Part shown: in pieces, positions 33,621 through 46,973 of the stretch
Position numbering within the stretch: the stretch's first letter is position 1
How the letters are laid out: each line of letters opens with the position of its first letter
Source: Micropterix aruncella
Lineage: Eukaryota > Arthropoda > Insecta > Lepidoptera > Micropterigidae
Assembly (NCBI GenBank): GCA_944548615.1
Contig: OX155952.1
Span: forward strand, 32,565,096 to 32,629,095
DNA length: 64,000 nt
Direction of reading: 5' to 3'
Made by a program: the position numbers and the translations under genes
The notes under the pieces: model-generated
Told to the model about the DNA's origin: nothing
Seen by the model: only the letters and a program-made list of their open reading frames with translations
The model's database searches: none

Positions 33621-36186
33621 GTTTTAAAAAAACATTTTTTTACTTTTAATTTATTATATTACGGCTTGCTTTTCCTGTGAATTCACACAAAAAAAAACAA
33701 AAATAGATTGCTAAAAATAATTTTTCCACGTTTTAAAAAAAATTGAACCAGAAAAACGAAAAAAATCCTGTATCTCTGTCTGTCTGAGTTTCAAGAAATT
33801 TTTGTCCGGTTTCAGGAATGCATAATAATCATAATCATTTATTTCATCTCGGATAGTAACGAAATATCTACATTACATAATCATGTACTATTACATTAGA
33901 ATACTTCGACGAAAGTAAAGTCCAAACAGCAATAAATTCAATCGGACAAGCTTCGTGAAATATTGTTATACTATTCTCATTGAATAATGCCTATCATATA
34001 TTTATGCAGTGTGAGAAATCATCAATAAAACTTTATTTTACGTAGAATAATTAAACATTATAACATGAACAACCATATTATAGCAAATGCATCAAAGTAA
34101 AAACAATATAATGGAGCTATAACAATGATAATCACAATATGACGCTTAGTTTAAACAAGTATTTGACATTGATACATCATCAATGTCATAACTCTTTTGC
34201 CAAACTGTTTTATTCTGCAATTCAGGGAGCTGCTATACAAACCAATTACTGAAAAATCACATTTTCAGCCGTATGATCGCTAAATCCATATTAGTTTCCT
34301 AATTTTTTGAAACGGGCTATGCATTATTGATTTACAATGTCAAGGACGCACTGTCCGATTTCAAATTATTTCGTCAATCAACGTTTTATTCAACGATGGG
34401 AAAATCCAAAAATATTTAGGGTTTCATACCTGAAATGAATCGCGTGCTGCCATACAAACGGAAGAAAGAAAAATTACAGTTTCATCCGTACGGTTGCCAA
34501 TTTTTTATTTGGTATCAAAATTGTTACCAAAATCATTTTATCCAGAGAATTTTGGCAATCGAACTGTGCACACAACTTAAAGCTGAATGACTTAAGGGTC
34601 CGTAACATTTACACGAACTGTCGGGTTTGAAAAATTATTTTGTCAATTATTTTTATTCCTTGAATTCATAAGGTACTTAGATGCTGCAACACAACCTTAC
34701 GGATCCGAAGCTGGGAACTGTCATATATACAAACCGATCCGAGCCCAGTTTCGAACGGTTTGTTTCATTTTACTATTAATTTAATCAATACAGATTAGAT
34801 TTATTCATTATAATACTACTTACATGATATACTAATATATTTTTCAACCTGATTATTTTATAATCATATTTTTTCTGAGTAATATTTCATAATTAATAAT
34901 AATTAACTTAACGCCTTAAAAGACTGTTCAATTTCTGCAATAGAAATATGGATATCATTAAAAACTTCCATAAAATTATAGGACCAAAAGTTTTTGTGTT
35001 AATACTAATTAGGCGGCCTTATTAATTTTCTAATAGGCCCTACTATTTAAAATAGATTCGCTATCTTATCGGAGCAAATTGAATGCTTTATGCCTTTATT
35101 AAATAATGAATGATTTATTCGTTTGCTCGAACCTGGTGGGCGAGATGAATATTAATGCCCCAATGAAAACCACGCGCCAATTTAACCCTTTTCGATTGTC
35201 ACGTTATAAAACGAATGCATCCAGAAATGGAGTACTCACACGCTGCCGTGAGCTTTATACCTACCTATGCAAATGGGGTTAACATTTTTAGCAATTCCAT
35301 AAGTACATATAAATACCACTTAAATCAAATCCTAACCATTTTATTTGCCTATTTGTTTACGCAATTTTAGCGATTATTATTACTATTATTATACTTTTGT
35401 GACAGTGATTATTTTAATTCAATGTTATATTATAATGTTTATTATTATTTTTTTATTATATAATAATATTATTTTAAATCAGTTTATAAACTGAACACAG
35501 TATTTACACAAGAACTTTAACACAATATGTCAGATGTTCTAGATACCAACCCTCGCACTATAGCCCACGCTCACACCGCACACCGACACACCCAACATAC
35601 ACACACACATTGTTTATAATGAATGGATCTAAATACTATTAATATTGTGATTTGCAATTTTAAATAATATTTTAATTTTAATTTGAATCGGTAAAAAAAA
35701 TATGTAATTTAATTTATCATTCTATAAATTTGAATTACTTCACATGCTTTTAATTATTATTATTTTTTTGCAAATGTGTTGAGACTCTTTATAACCTCTA
35801 GTATCGACTAATTTTAATCTTAAGTGGCTAACGAAAGTATTGTTTACAATCGAAAATATTATGTCTAAATAACCATTTATAAGTTTTGAAGATATTAAAC
35901 TAAACTTGAAACACATACCCTAAACAATAAAATCGTATGTACTACAATTTAGTTACTTTAGCTTTTTTGAGTATGAATTCACATAATTTCTGTCATTTTA
36001 TTGAAATCCGTAAACGGTTTAATTTTTTTTATTAAAGTATAATTATACCGTAATTATTTACTGTAATACTGAGAGATTTTCAAAACAATAAATTTAATTG
36101 AAATAAAGAATTAAATTTTCAATAATAAATGACGGGCCAAGCTAATCAACGAGCTTGTTTGTCTCTGAATATTTGTCCAAGGGGTT
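33621..36186. other. Intergenic
   Basis: 34220-34740 may be a very old ~225-bp tandem repeat ('tgc.atacaaac..a', 'cag.ttcatccgtacggttg'). 35010-35240 is a TAAT-rich block with more complex sequence ('ttattaattttctaatagg', 'gatgaatattaatgccccaa'), a weak candidate regulatory element. 35700-35910 resembles a LINE 3' UTR (compare 14360-14530). No gene. Confidence 0.35.
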
Positions 36187-36266
36187 GAAATTTAATCGAT
36201 AGAGCACATTTATACGAACCGACGATGACGTCAGTTTGTATAAATGTTCTCTATCGATGAAATTTC
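36187..36266. repeat. Palindrome with a central TGACGTCA
   Basis: The arms 36187-36219 and 36233-36266 are near-perfect reverse complements ('atcgatagag.acatttata'). The ~13-bp centre overlaps TGACGTCA (36226-36233), itself a palindrome and a CRE/ATF site. It may be a short hairpin MITE remnant. Confidence 0.7.
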
Positions 36267-37514
36267 TTACCACAAGATATGAATCTCTATTTTTTGCGCA
36301 TTCTACGTCCGAATCTCAATTGTAAATGATGTTTTCTTGTAAGATTTTCTCTATTCATTAAAAAAACAAACATTGGATCGGGAAATGCTAATATTTGAAT
36401 GAATGGTATACTTACGGTTGTGCACGACTTTCCACTGTGCAATGTAAGTTTATGGGTCTCTTTACCGTCGACGAACGATCACTATTCATCCATATGTCTA
36501 AAAAATCAAGCTAATCCTTTTGCAACACAAAACCGGCAAAGCCGTTTCATAAATGAAGGTGACATAACGAAATAATTCAAATTTCGAATGCTACCAACAT
36601 TTAAAATATGACACAATTAGGCTGAGTTTGTTATCAACGAGCCATTAAATCGAAATAAAAATTTAAAAAAACCTCCATATGCTCAATGAAATGAAAGAAG
36701 AAACTTCAATCTTTAATAAATATCGATATTTATCGATTTAAAATCGATATTTAAAAATAAATAGTAATTCATTTTTGTTTTTGCTGATATTATAATATCT
36801 ATAACATATCTATACTATAACAGCGAAGCATCGTGAAAAGTATGTCTAGTAGTTATTTTATCAAATATGAGAAGCAACACAACCTCAAAGCAAACTTTCA
36901 TTTCATCTCTATAATATATTCAAAATAAAATAAAAAGTAATGATGCTTTGCTTATCGTTCCGCCATTGTGGGCGCATCTGCACCTGCCTTGTTTTTATGG
37001 CGCCTCTACTTTGTTTTAACTCAAAATAATGCTCCTTTCGGACGAGTGAGAGATTATTTCGCCGGAGGGAAGAGGAGATGTTTTTAAGGAATATTCTGTG
37101 GTGTCATAACCCGCTACTGTATTTAATAAAAAAATATACTAGAGACATGGGCGATTTTTAGGTTCTGTTTCATCAGACCACTTATAAATACAAACTAAAG
37201 GTTTTAGAAAGTTTGATTCTTTGTCATATGTATTGTTAACAGCGGAAAGGGAACGGTTGCTTTATTTAAAATTTTACAGGAGAATAATATTTTTAGGTAA
37301 CCAACCCTATTAGTTAAAAAATAAAGTACTGGGTAATATTATATTTTTGCTTTATTTGTCTAAGTTCAAGCTTTTTCATCTTAAAAATGTTACGTTTTTA
37401 CAGTAAACAAAACAATGTTACCTTTTACCATCTGATTTTTTGCTGTAAACATTGCAGTTATTAAACTTTGAGCTGAGATTAAAACTCTGTGGAAAATGTA
37501 CGCATTATTATATT
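36267..37514. other. Intergenic, nothing firm
   Basis: AT-rich with no repeats or coding relics recognised. Confidence 0.3.
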
Positions 37515-37930
37515 TTATTTATTATTCCCGCGACACAGGCATCCCAATAACTGGAACCGACCTACAGAGGTACCGCAGCATCCGGTAGTCGGTTTCGGAA
37601 GCGTCGTTAAGTTGACGCTGCACGCTGGGTAGGCGATGGGGCGAGCACCTCTACTGCAGCTGCGCCTGATCCTATGAACATAGACAAGGAAGACGACACC
37701 CATATGGCGGATCCGTCTCTGAGCCAATGGATATCAACATCATTCGAATCGATGTGATGAAGGACTATTGGCGTGCAGCAGATGAACGTTTCAATATTTG
37801 TTATCGACGTTGGTTCGAGAGAGATTTGAAGAATGCGAAAGATCACAGCATTCATCTTCTTCAGGCTGAATTCCCTGACGAAATGTGGCGGCTTTTCAGT
37901 TATGTAGTACCTGCGCTACGTCAATAGATG
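37515..37930 (+). pseudogene. Possible coding relic, unidentified
   Basis: Two adjacent plus frames look protein-like. One reads 'STAAAPDPMNIDKEDDTHMA' and 'DPSLSQWISTSFESM' (about 37648-37760). The overlapping next frame gives a 66-codon ORF from 37727 with 'RRWFERDLKNAKDHSIHLLQ' and 'FPDEMWRLFSYVVPALRQ'. If these were once one protein, a frameshift lies near 37740. No domain is recognised and the minus strand is also partly open, so this is tentative. Confidence 0.25.
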
Positions 37931-40609
37931 CCAATAAGATCCCGATGTCGTCACGCTCGAATTGACTTCGATATCCTCCGAAGCCGGAAGGTCTACCTTA
38001 GTGTGACCCATTCCTGCCATATTCAGCGAATTTGACGAAATTCGTATCATTCGTAGCCTTTCGTATCACTTGTCATTCCTCAGACCAGTGTTAAACAAAA
38101 TTATCATCGACTACCAAAAGACACTTATCTCAAAATAAAAATCATATTCCGTCTAGTGTCTGCTTAAATTTAAATTAGGAGCGCCGACAATATCCCGCAT
38201 TTTTTAAACCAGTGCGCTAAAAATGACTCCCTACTGTTGATGTGTCACTTTAAACTAAAGGTCAATGGCCCCGACACAGCCCTGCCAGGTTTTATAAATA
38301 TATTTTCTTCAAGTACGAGTTTTTAAAAACTAATCAATTTTATAGAAATAAAATTTGGGTATTTAGTATCTCTACCTTACCGCAATGTATCGCATGAAAA
38401 CGACTTTTGTGGAGCACAATTTTCCAATCGACGACCTATTTTTTTAAGATCGGCTCACATTTTAGAATATCTGAAGATCTATCTACACGACGACGCAAAA
38501 ATCATTTGTGTAACCCTTTCAATTAAGAAGTTATGACTGATTCTTTTGTCGCCTGGAGTGAATTTTGGGACCACTATACTAGCACTCCCTCCTTCCGTTA
38601 GATGACGTAAGCACACAAACACGCAATTTAAATACGCTTAGCAACGGACGATTGTCTATGTTAAAATATATACGCCAGTTCACGCTACAACCCTCCGTTC
38701 ACGATATACATAAATGTAAATTGGGGTTATTCCCCTTGGTAAAAGTGCAATAGCAAGTCTTTTGCCATGTATTCAATTCGACATTACGCTTAAACGAATC
38801 CGCAATCAAAAACGCGGATACGATGAAAGAAAAGTTTATGAAGGATATTGTCTATATACAATTTAATATCGTCGCTCTATATGTGAGACCTCGTACACGC
38901 CAAAAAGCAAAATTTTCAGGGCATGGAAAAACTGAACAACGCCATTAACGAGATGTTTCTTTTAGTTGTGAAAATACGGCATAATTTTACAAGTTTATTA
39001 GTTTACTGCACTAATAATTAAAACTGTTTAAGAGGCGAGTTGTTTGCAAGGAATCACTACTAAGCACGTAGGAGTTATCACCGGATAAAATCAGCAATGC
39101 CTACGAGATGGTACTGTAATGACAGTTACCAGAAACTAAGCTATTTATGCCCTCCGGACAGAACGACCCGGAGCATGACGGACCAATAATAATGAAAAAC
39201 GCAAAATCAATTTTTTGGCGGGTACGAGTTCTTACACGTAGATCGTCGATAAGTATTATAAGTTAACGCAAATTAATAATTGAACATTACGAAAACAAGC
39301 GAGCAAGTGAGCAAAAGAGAACGCGGATATGCGATTATTTGTTAACAACAAAGTTCCACATCGCTATATCTGGCGTTTTTTTAGTAGGGAGCCTTATAAA
39401 CCCTTCAAGACAGTAACGTACCGAATCGGGTACGATGTATTGTAATCAATGCTCAGTAACGTCCCAAAACGAGTACGAGCGCGGCGCGACAAACCGCGCT
39501 CTCAACGAACTGAATTTACACCAAAATTACAGTGCAACCGTTAGATATATGTGAGAAAGACGGATACAATCTGTATTGTACGATTAATCAGTCATGCTTC
39601 TCGCAGTCTAGAATCCCTAATATAATTGTTTGTATTCTGGGGGCACTTAATCGAGTGCTGCCATTGCTCGGATCTGTGCTTCTCTTCGGATATTCTTTTC
39701 GGATATATGTATGAAAATAAATAAAACTAACTAACAGATTTGGTAAAGCATGTAATAACGTACACAAATGAGTTTACAATTTATAGATAGGGTTTCGTAT
39801 TTTGAGATAAAACGTCGATATCGCTGATTAAGTGAGTGTTTTCAGTTCTCCAACTTTCTAATAATTATTCATAATTATCTAATGGTTTTACAAAATGAGG
39901 TTGTAATGTTTTATATTTCAAATTTCAATGCGATTATTCTACAGTTCTTCTTTTCATGATCCATTCAGTAGTTTCTTTCTTATAATCGTTTTTCTAAAGT
40001 GCTATATTTTTGACCTCCAACTCTCAGAAATTACAGATTTACACCCGCCGCTTGAGGGGTTGGAAACCTTTTTAGGTAAAAAAAACGAAAATAATATAAA
40101 CTAAATAGACTGACATAATTAGAATCCATTTTATAGTTTCGTTTTACATAAATTCCATCGCCGCGAACGATAGGGTAATAAAAGCGAGAGGCGACAAATC
40201 GCTGGGGGCTTTATTTAGCCCGACTAGCGTGCGATCTGAAAGCCGTCCTGTTCGCGCTAATGCAAATCCATGGCAGGGCGAAGTTTGACTATTAAAACAT
40301 CGTAATAACCGGGAGTCTAGGAATTATTTATGAATAGACAGGGGAGATGTGGTTTGCGGTCGCCGCCGCACAGTGTGAGTGGAAATAAAACAAACAGCAT
40401 TAGTTATACTACACTGTGCGGAAGCGCTCATTCATTGTGGCAGAAGGTGGCGGACCTAGGGCCTAGACTTATTAAATACATACATTTTTCATTTTGCTTT
40501 ATAGAAATGAAAGAAAACTTTATTTTTCTTGTGAAATCAACTGATAGATGACTCGTAAGCCATCACAGAGAATCACGGGAGTAATCGTAGCGATAGAATA
40601 AAATACTTG
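37931..40609. other. Intergenic
   Basis: A small GC hairpin 'gagcgcgg...ccgcgctc' lies at about 39477-39502. 39700-39735 ('gaaaataaataaaactaact') resembles a retroelement tail. 40140-40330 is a less AT-rich block with 'gctaatgcaaat' and 'gggtaataaaagcg', a weak candidate conserved element. No gene. Confidence 0.35.
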
Positions 40610-41010
40610 GCTGGACACATTCGAAGCGCAATTCCGAATCACTTGTAAACCCGAGGAATTTAATATTGGTCACCGAAGAAATTGGTTGACTGTCGCACGT
40701 TACATTCACGCCGAAGATGGCGATATCGGGGACGACATTGAATAGTATACAAACTTATATATGTATGTTCGCTGCGAACAACAAGGAAATATTGTCGATA
40801 GCACTAGAAATATATATTTCCAAAGTTGATTGATATTGAAGTCGCCGGCATAAATAAATTCACTGAGAAAAATGTTGGATAGCTTCTTTACATTATCATT
40901 TTGTTATTACGGTGTTATACAGAATAACGATGTTTCAATCGTAAATTTGTTGAATTACAAGGAACTTTGTTGAAACTCCATTACTCGGTTACATTTATCA
41001 ACATTTTCCT
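40610..41010 (-). pseudogene. LINE relic: endonuclease motif joined to RT thumb
   Basis: The minus strand gives 'QNDNVKKLSNIFLSEFIYAG' and then AGDFNIN (GDFNIN codons at 40829-40846), a hallmark of the APE-type endonuclease of non-LTR elements ('..GDFN.N'). Further down, 'ISSVTNIKFLGFTSDSELRF' (KFLGF at 40647-40661) matches the thumb of the reverse transcriptase. The intervening ~400 residues are missing, so the copy is internally deleted. Stops occur between the motifs. Confidence 0.55.
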
Positions 41011-41228
41011 TACGGCTAATACGGAAATAACAGTATACTGTAGTTGAACATGATTCCTGTGTCCGACTACAACCGTAAGTATATGTCATGCTGTCATGTT
41101 AGACGCGAGATCCCAAGGTCGCGACGTAATGAGATAACATTATGTTTTAACATAACGACACGGTAACTACCGTCACGCCAACACCTTTACGCGTCATGTT
41201 GATTTATACGTATGTACCACAGTCCGCG

Positions 41229-41483
41229 TTATATACGTAATCCTTGTTGAAATATGCGTATCTCTGTGTATAATATAGTTATATATTTCTCAGTGTAGAT
41301 GACCCAACGAGAGTCAATAGGTAGGTCCTTGACAATGGCAAGTAATAGAAAGTTCCCGAGGAAATTCCGGGATCTGATCGATCGCCGCTCACAAACCTCC
41401 AGTAGGTTATGTTCGAAAAAGCTGCGTTTTAAACTGGGAGCACAGCCTAGGATATCGTCATGATCAAGATTGATCAAAATCAA
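41229..41483 (-). pseudogene. Possible RT-derived frame
   Basis: An 84-codon frame contains 'LLLAIVKDLPIDSRWVIYTE', reminiscent of the 'LLF..NDLP...' approach to a reverse transcriptase active site with a lost ADD. It is adjacent to the LINE relic at 40610-41010 on the same strand, but the order is not that of one simple deletion. Confidence 0.25.
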
Positions 41484-43304
41484 GCAGGGATGGACTAAGT
41501 CGAATGCCCTAGAATGCCCATAATTTTTTTTAAAAGTAATTTATAAATAATATTACAATTATAATAACAAATAAAATATTATAATTGTATTATAACAATT
41601 AAATATTATGAAATTGTATTATAACAATTAAATAATATAAAATATTAAAAATATTTAATTTTATTTATTATTTTTTACATTATTTTTGTTATTAATTTGA
41701 CAATTTGAATTGACTATTTTACTATACCCCGATCATTAAAAAAAATACATTTTTGTTTTATATTTCTTTGATATGTATTTTTTTTTGTATGGTAATTTAT
41801 TTTAGTTATAATTTTCAATTTGTAATAAAATGCTTTAGAAACGCTAGCCCTGGAACGGGTTTATTCCAGTTGGGCGGCGTTGAACAGGTATAATAGCTAC
41901 GAAGAGTTAGTTAATGTTTCGCCATTGTTTATCGTCTATATAATGTAGCAATGATAATTGTATTTTGATTGTGACTTTAAATAAATAAATAAAAATAAAA
42001 AATAATAAATTACCGAATCCAGCAAGAAATTAAACTCAATTATTAAATGATGTTTAACATCCGCCGCGATGTCGCTCAACTAAGCGAAGCTTGCGCTTAG
42101 TAGGACATTCTATAAAAGCAGAGTTACAAAATCACATATATTTAGGTTAGATTATAAAATAAAAGAAAAGATAAAATAAACAAAAACCTGGTAGTTATAA
42201 CATAATCAGAATCAAAATTAAAAAATAAAAATATATGAATTATATGAATTATATAAATCATAAATTTACTCAGTTGTAAAAATTAAAACATTTATAATAA
42301 TCATACTCGACATATTCATAATCAAATAATCAGTTGCAAAATATTTCAAAATGACAAATAAATAGGTTTAATCAATTATTATAGTTAGATCATTAAACAT
42401 ATTGTATTATTTGAAACAATTAAATTTTATTTTCACGTGTGGGCTATAAGCACTTTGTAAAGCTTTTCACATTCAGTGGCATGCCTACGAACAAAAAAAA
42501 TATAGTGGAACATTACACAAAAGGTTGGCTACCGTTTATGCTGACGCTGATGCCAGTGGTGCTTTTGGCTCTTCGCCCTCCCCCTTTTCGCTACTACCCT
42601 CTCCTCTACCTAGTAATTACACTATAATAGCTATTTGAAATTGCCATTACACAGGCAGACTATAATGAACCCACCGAGAAGGAAGCCGCTCTTGCGCTCT
42701 CTGCATCCATTTGCAGCGACCCTTCTTGGCCATAATTTTCTGACAGATAATGATTCAGTTACAGGGGAAAAGATTTTCCAAGAAAATCGTTTGCTAAAAT
42801 AATTGAAATTACTCATGTACAGCTCCCTAAGTGAAAACGTACCAAGATTATTGTCAAAATCAGGTTGGATTTTAATTTCGTGATATCAGAAAATGAGGTC
42901 AGAATGATTTGGAATATATCTTCGATAAATCAAGACCAAAAAAAGTAGATCAATATTTTTCATGAATAATGTCTGTGATAATGCATCTACTACTAGTGTG
43001 GCAGAATTATTTATCATAAGGCTTATTACAAATTTACCATTTAAACTTCTTAGTTTTCAGCTGCTGTATATATTGTATGTGGTTATAGTATTATGCCAAT
43101 ACTTCAGCCATCGTAGAGTCGCTGTTTTGGTGAATATAAAATCGGTAGGTATATAGTTTCCCTATCCTTGTGACTTCATATATGTCTATTTGGATATCTT
43201 TTTAAACAAACGTCAATCGAGTGTTAAGTAAACTAATTTCGAATAAACAGCGCGAAAATAGTATGTAATCTCAAATGTCTATGTATATTAACTTTAATGG
43301 AAGT
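41484..43304. other. Intergenic, very AT-rich
   Basis: 41520-41830 and 42000-42420 are low-complexity A/T. A tail-like 'ctttaaataaataaataaaa' lies at about 41973-41992. No gene is recognised. The 62-codon frame at 42439 has no family features. Confidence 0.3.
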
Positions 43305-43450
43305 TGATATGCTGCAGCGCCATCTAGTGGTAAAATACAACAAAGCGGTGGTAAGTTACAACAAATCTTCTCCATGAAAAAAAGCATATATGTGCTAATT
43401 TTCATAGTAATCGGTCAAACGGTTTCGGAGTCTATTAAGGCTCGGGCAGA
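43305..43450 (+). mobile_element. Dispersed element C, copy 2
   Basis: 'gctgcagcgccatctagtgg', 'gtaatcggtcaaacggtttc' and 'ggagtctatta' match 25690-25840. Confidence 0.6.
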
Positions 43451-44279
43451 ATTTATTATTTGAAAATAGAATGTAATGTCGATTTTGGAAAGGTTGATTT
43501 TATAAGACTTTTACGTTCGCATTAATAACTCTCTGAACCCAAAATTACGATACGTATTTGAGGATTTCAGAGAAAATATGCCACTAAAGGGATAAGATTA
43601 GGTACGAGAAGCAGATTGAACAGTCGACGGCATAATTTCAATACAAATCAAGAAGGAAACTTGAATTGGGCAACTTACTCCTCATTTTTTAAAAAATAGA
43701 ATATGTCATTAATTTTGCTGATACTGGAAAATGGAAACTTTGCTACGGAAGACGGCGTAATTTCTCTTTACAATGTTCACCTTGGCACCGTTGTAAGTAA
43801 ACACCGACAACTGAACAACCCACCATCCATCATCTGGTGGACGTTTGCAATTTTGTCAAAATTTCATTTAATGTTTTGTCGAAAAATTTACAGACTCCCG
43901 GCCTCTTTAGACTGCCGTTAGCAAACAACAAGATAATATCCCTTGCATATGTCGTCTGTAAAACGATATTCAAAAAGACAATCGTGTTGATATATTCCCT
44001 TTGGAAAAAGTGCGAAACGTAAGCATTTTGCAATATTTTTATTTGGTGATTTAACCTACGCGAGAAAGAACACTTGTAAGATAGACGTTTTTTTTAATTT
44101 TATTTATTTATTAATATACAATAACTTTATATATGTCAGTTGGGAGAGATGGAGCACATCCTATGGTGAAAATGTTTATCCGAATTCCTAACTAGGTCAG
44201 AGACCCGTATCTAGGGATGTTGATTTTTGTTTAATGGTATCGACGAGCTGACTCTTTTGATATTATGAACTTACGTTGC
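43451..44279. other. Intergenic, nothing firm
   Basis: Overlapping frames around 43700-44030 lie on both strands and have no family features. Confidence 0.3.
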
Positions 44280-44350
44280 ATTGCATGATACATAAGAATA
44301 TATACATATATACATACACATACATACACACATACATAAATAAATATATT
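44280..44350 (-). repeat. TACATA/TATGTA microsatellite, likely LINE tail
   Basis: 'catatatacatacacataca' type repeat about 130 bp past the LINE C-terminus at 44481-44690. On the minus strand it would be the simple-repeat 3' end of that element. Confidence 0.5.
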
Positions 44351-44480
44351 CATGACTACATAGATATATACATAAGCAAATAATACACGAGATTTGATAT
44401 TAGTTAGTAATACATAATTTAATAGAACAACTTAAATTTTTAGCGAGAGCAATTGAGACTCAGCATACAATGGACCCCTT

Positions 44481-44690
44481 TCAAGGAGGTGCTTCTTTAT
44501 AAGTATTTTGAATGAATTTAAGTTGTTTGCATTCTCTCTCATTTAAATTATTATAAAATCTCGGCGCAAGGAAGTAAAAATGCCTTTGGGCAAATGAAGA
44601 CTTTACAATCGGAATATTATAATTTGACCCAGTAGCTTGCCTTGTGTTTTTAATTTTTTAGCGTCTTGTCCGTTGATCCTTGATTCTGTG
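44481..44690 (-). pseudogene. LINE reverse transcriptase C-terminus
   Basis: The minus frame reads 'NTRQATGSNYNIPIVKSSFA' and 'QRHFYFLAPRFYNNLNE', with a stop at 44481-44483. The pattern (TR.A...N..IP...S..QR.F.Y..P.F.NNLN) is the conserved end of CR1/Jockey-type LINE ORF2. An upstream stop and the absence of the polymerase core show a 5'-truncated dead copy. Confidence 0.65.
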
Positions 44691-45574
44691 AAAAATAACA
44701 ATGTGAAAGAACACGTTCAGTTCCCGTTTCTATTTACCGATTTTATCGATGAAGCTCTTCAATTGCTGGATAGTCGACTCGTTTCTATAATCGGTTTATG
44801 AAAAAGCGATGTGAAGTAGGAGCGACTGACATCCAACCGACCGCATTCGCAGAAAGTTCACATTGCTAATTAAGTATCTTTCAAAAGCGACCGATCCGAG
44901 TGGCCTCTCTATCTCTCAATTTCTCTTTCCCTTCTCCCGTCCTCTCTGTCTCTCACCATAGCTCGACTAGCCCCCTCCCTTCTCCGGGCCGAGTCCGCCC
45001 GGCCCGCTCTCGAGATTAGAGTATGAAAATGAAATAAGGAGTGCGCCGACGTCATTAGCCGGATGAGAGGCTTCAGGTTAACCGGTGCCTTCATTTTCAG
45101 CTGACGTTTCCTGTAATTAAGAATTATACCCAATTTTAGCAAGGTTTCAAGTAGCCCTGCTCAGATCTCTGTACGTTTCGACTGTCTCGATTTTGTTAGA
45201 TTTAAAGATGGATACTAGATAGCATGAGGCAATCGTTTTGACATGATAGCGTCTGTTACCCCAGGCTCAATTTATTTCAATTATTTTTTTCTAAAATCTT
45301 TACAGATTGTTGAAAATTTTAAAGTTAACCAACAATAACTTTATGTCGAATGAACAATCAAAGAAAAAACCAGAATAAAAATAAACTTACAGCATTCGGT
45401 CTTACAGATTTTTAGTTTTCTACTACACGACAGGCTACATCGCACAATAGTAAATTTTCCTATACTAATTAAAATAAATGTTTAATATCAATGATCTAAC
45501 AATTACTATTAAAATATATTTAATCAAGAAGTAATATAAGGTTAAAAAAATAATTGAAAAATATTTATGCAAAA
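44691..45574. other. Intergenic, CT-rich tract
   Basis: 44895-44960 is a CT-rich simple tract. 45010-45130 is a more complex block ('cgacgtcattagccgg', 'tcattttcagctgacg') without coding signal. The rest is AT-rich. Confidence 0.3.
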
Positions 45575-45993
45575 CATTGTTTTTTCAACCTTTTTTAGAT
45601 CGTGACCTCCTTTTCGATAAAAAAAATAAAACTCTTATGCAACCCCCCTTAGACTGTTAGTTAGTCCTCTTGAACCCCCTTAAACTCTTCCACAGTTGTA
45701 ACTTTAAGCATCAAATAAAGAAAGTTTTTGTAGAAACAATGGCGTAAATCACATTAATTTTAATTGTTTTTTACTTTCGAAGCTGTTTCCATCTTAGATC
45801 AACATGAAGTATTGTAAAAGCAATAGAAAAACACATAAAAATTATATTTCTCTTCCAAAGCTGTAAATTTGGCATATTAGATGAATAAGAAATTTGCAAT
45901 ATTTTTTATTTTTATTTTTAGATGTCCTTCGACCCCCATGGAGTCTCCTCGCGACCCCCCAGGGGTTCGCGACCTACCGGTTGAAAACCACTG
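45575..45993. mobile_element. SPIN/Charlie-like hAT MITE
   Basis: The right end, read inward on the minus strand, is CAGTGGTTTTCAACCGGTAG followed by GTCGCGAACCCCTGGGGGG. This is the distinctive terminal sequence of the SPIN/hAT-Charlie group ('CAG.GGTTCTCAACC.GTGGGTCGCGACCCC'). The left end (45575) is its degraded mate 'cattgttttttcaacc' then 'gatcgtgacctcc'. There is no transposase, so it moved with an autonomous relative. The flanking 8-mers (atgcaaaa/aactaaaa) match at only 5 of 8 positions, so a target-site duplication is doubtful or old. Confidence 0.65.
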
Positions 45994-46530
45994 AACTAAA
46001 AGGTACTAGAATGGTCCCTGGAATAATAAAATAAATAATGATAATAAATAGTATTCAATTGTCAGAAATTATAAATAGTCAAAATATTAAAAGCAAATCA
46101 AAGGAATTATTTAACTTAAAAGTACTAAAATGCTCTTGCAATAATACAATTATTTGAAAATCATTATTGGTAATAAGATTGCAGAGGAAATTATCATACA
46201 AAATTTCAATCACATTACTACTCGTTGATCAGGTGCTTCTTAGGCTGTTTTTTTCAATATTCGCAGATTTCCTTCCCTGGCTCCTACGTCGATGTCAAGC
46301 TATACGACATAATAAATTCCACATCTGAATTTCGCTTAAGATTAATTATGTAAACAGTTGGTATCCAAAGTAAACAATAATACATTTTCCTTATTTTCTA
46401 TGTTGTGCTTGTTATAGATATCCGAATTCAATTGACTGTGAAGCACTTTCCTGTAAGTAAATAATTTCCCTATAATAATGGACTACGTATGTAACTAATT
46501 TTAATTACCTAGTAATTTATACTATAAATA
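45994..46530. other. Intergenic, nothing firm
   Basis: AT-rich with no feature recognised. Confidence 0.3.
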
Positions 46531-46973
46531 AATTTTCGTGTGTACGTGCGCGTGCGCGTATGTGTATTGTGCGTGAGTGTCTGTGCTTGTGTGTCTATGC
46601 TTGTCGTGTGTCTCTGCGCGTGTGCGCGCGCGAGAGAGAGAGGAGAGAGAGAGAGGAGGGCGCGGTAGTCATACTTGTATATTGATACAATCTCGAAATA
46701 TTGCAGTTCGAGACTTGAAAATCGGTACACAGATGCTTTGCTGGACCGAAATCACTTTGTGAATTTTGGTTGGAATCTCTTATATACAAACGACGTAAAT
46801 CATATTTAAAGTCCGTCATAGTTGAGAAAATACGACATAATTTTTGAAAAAATAACATTTTAACACGGAAAATTCTACAAATATAGTACGAACTGGCGCG
46901 CGGGGGGAGTTTGGGTTGGCGAGGGGGGGGGCGTTGGCGGATGTGCTTGTCTACTTGCCAGGATAGTCCTAAG
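46531..46973 (+). mobile_element. Family A element, copy A7 (partial)
   Basis: Begins with a GT/GC microsatellite ('gtgcgcgtgcgcgtatgtgt') and a GA tract. It continues 'tctcgaaatattgcagttcg', 'acttgaaaatcggtacacag' (as in A1 and A6), a poly-G-rich block and 'cttgtctacttgccaggata'. The core 'gcgcccaaacgctt' segment is lost. Confidence 0.55.
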
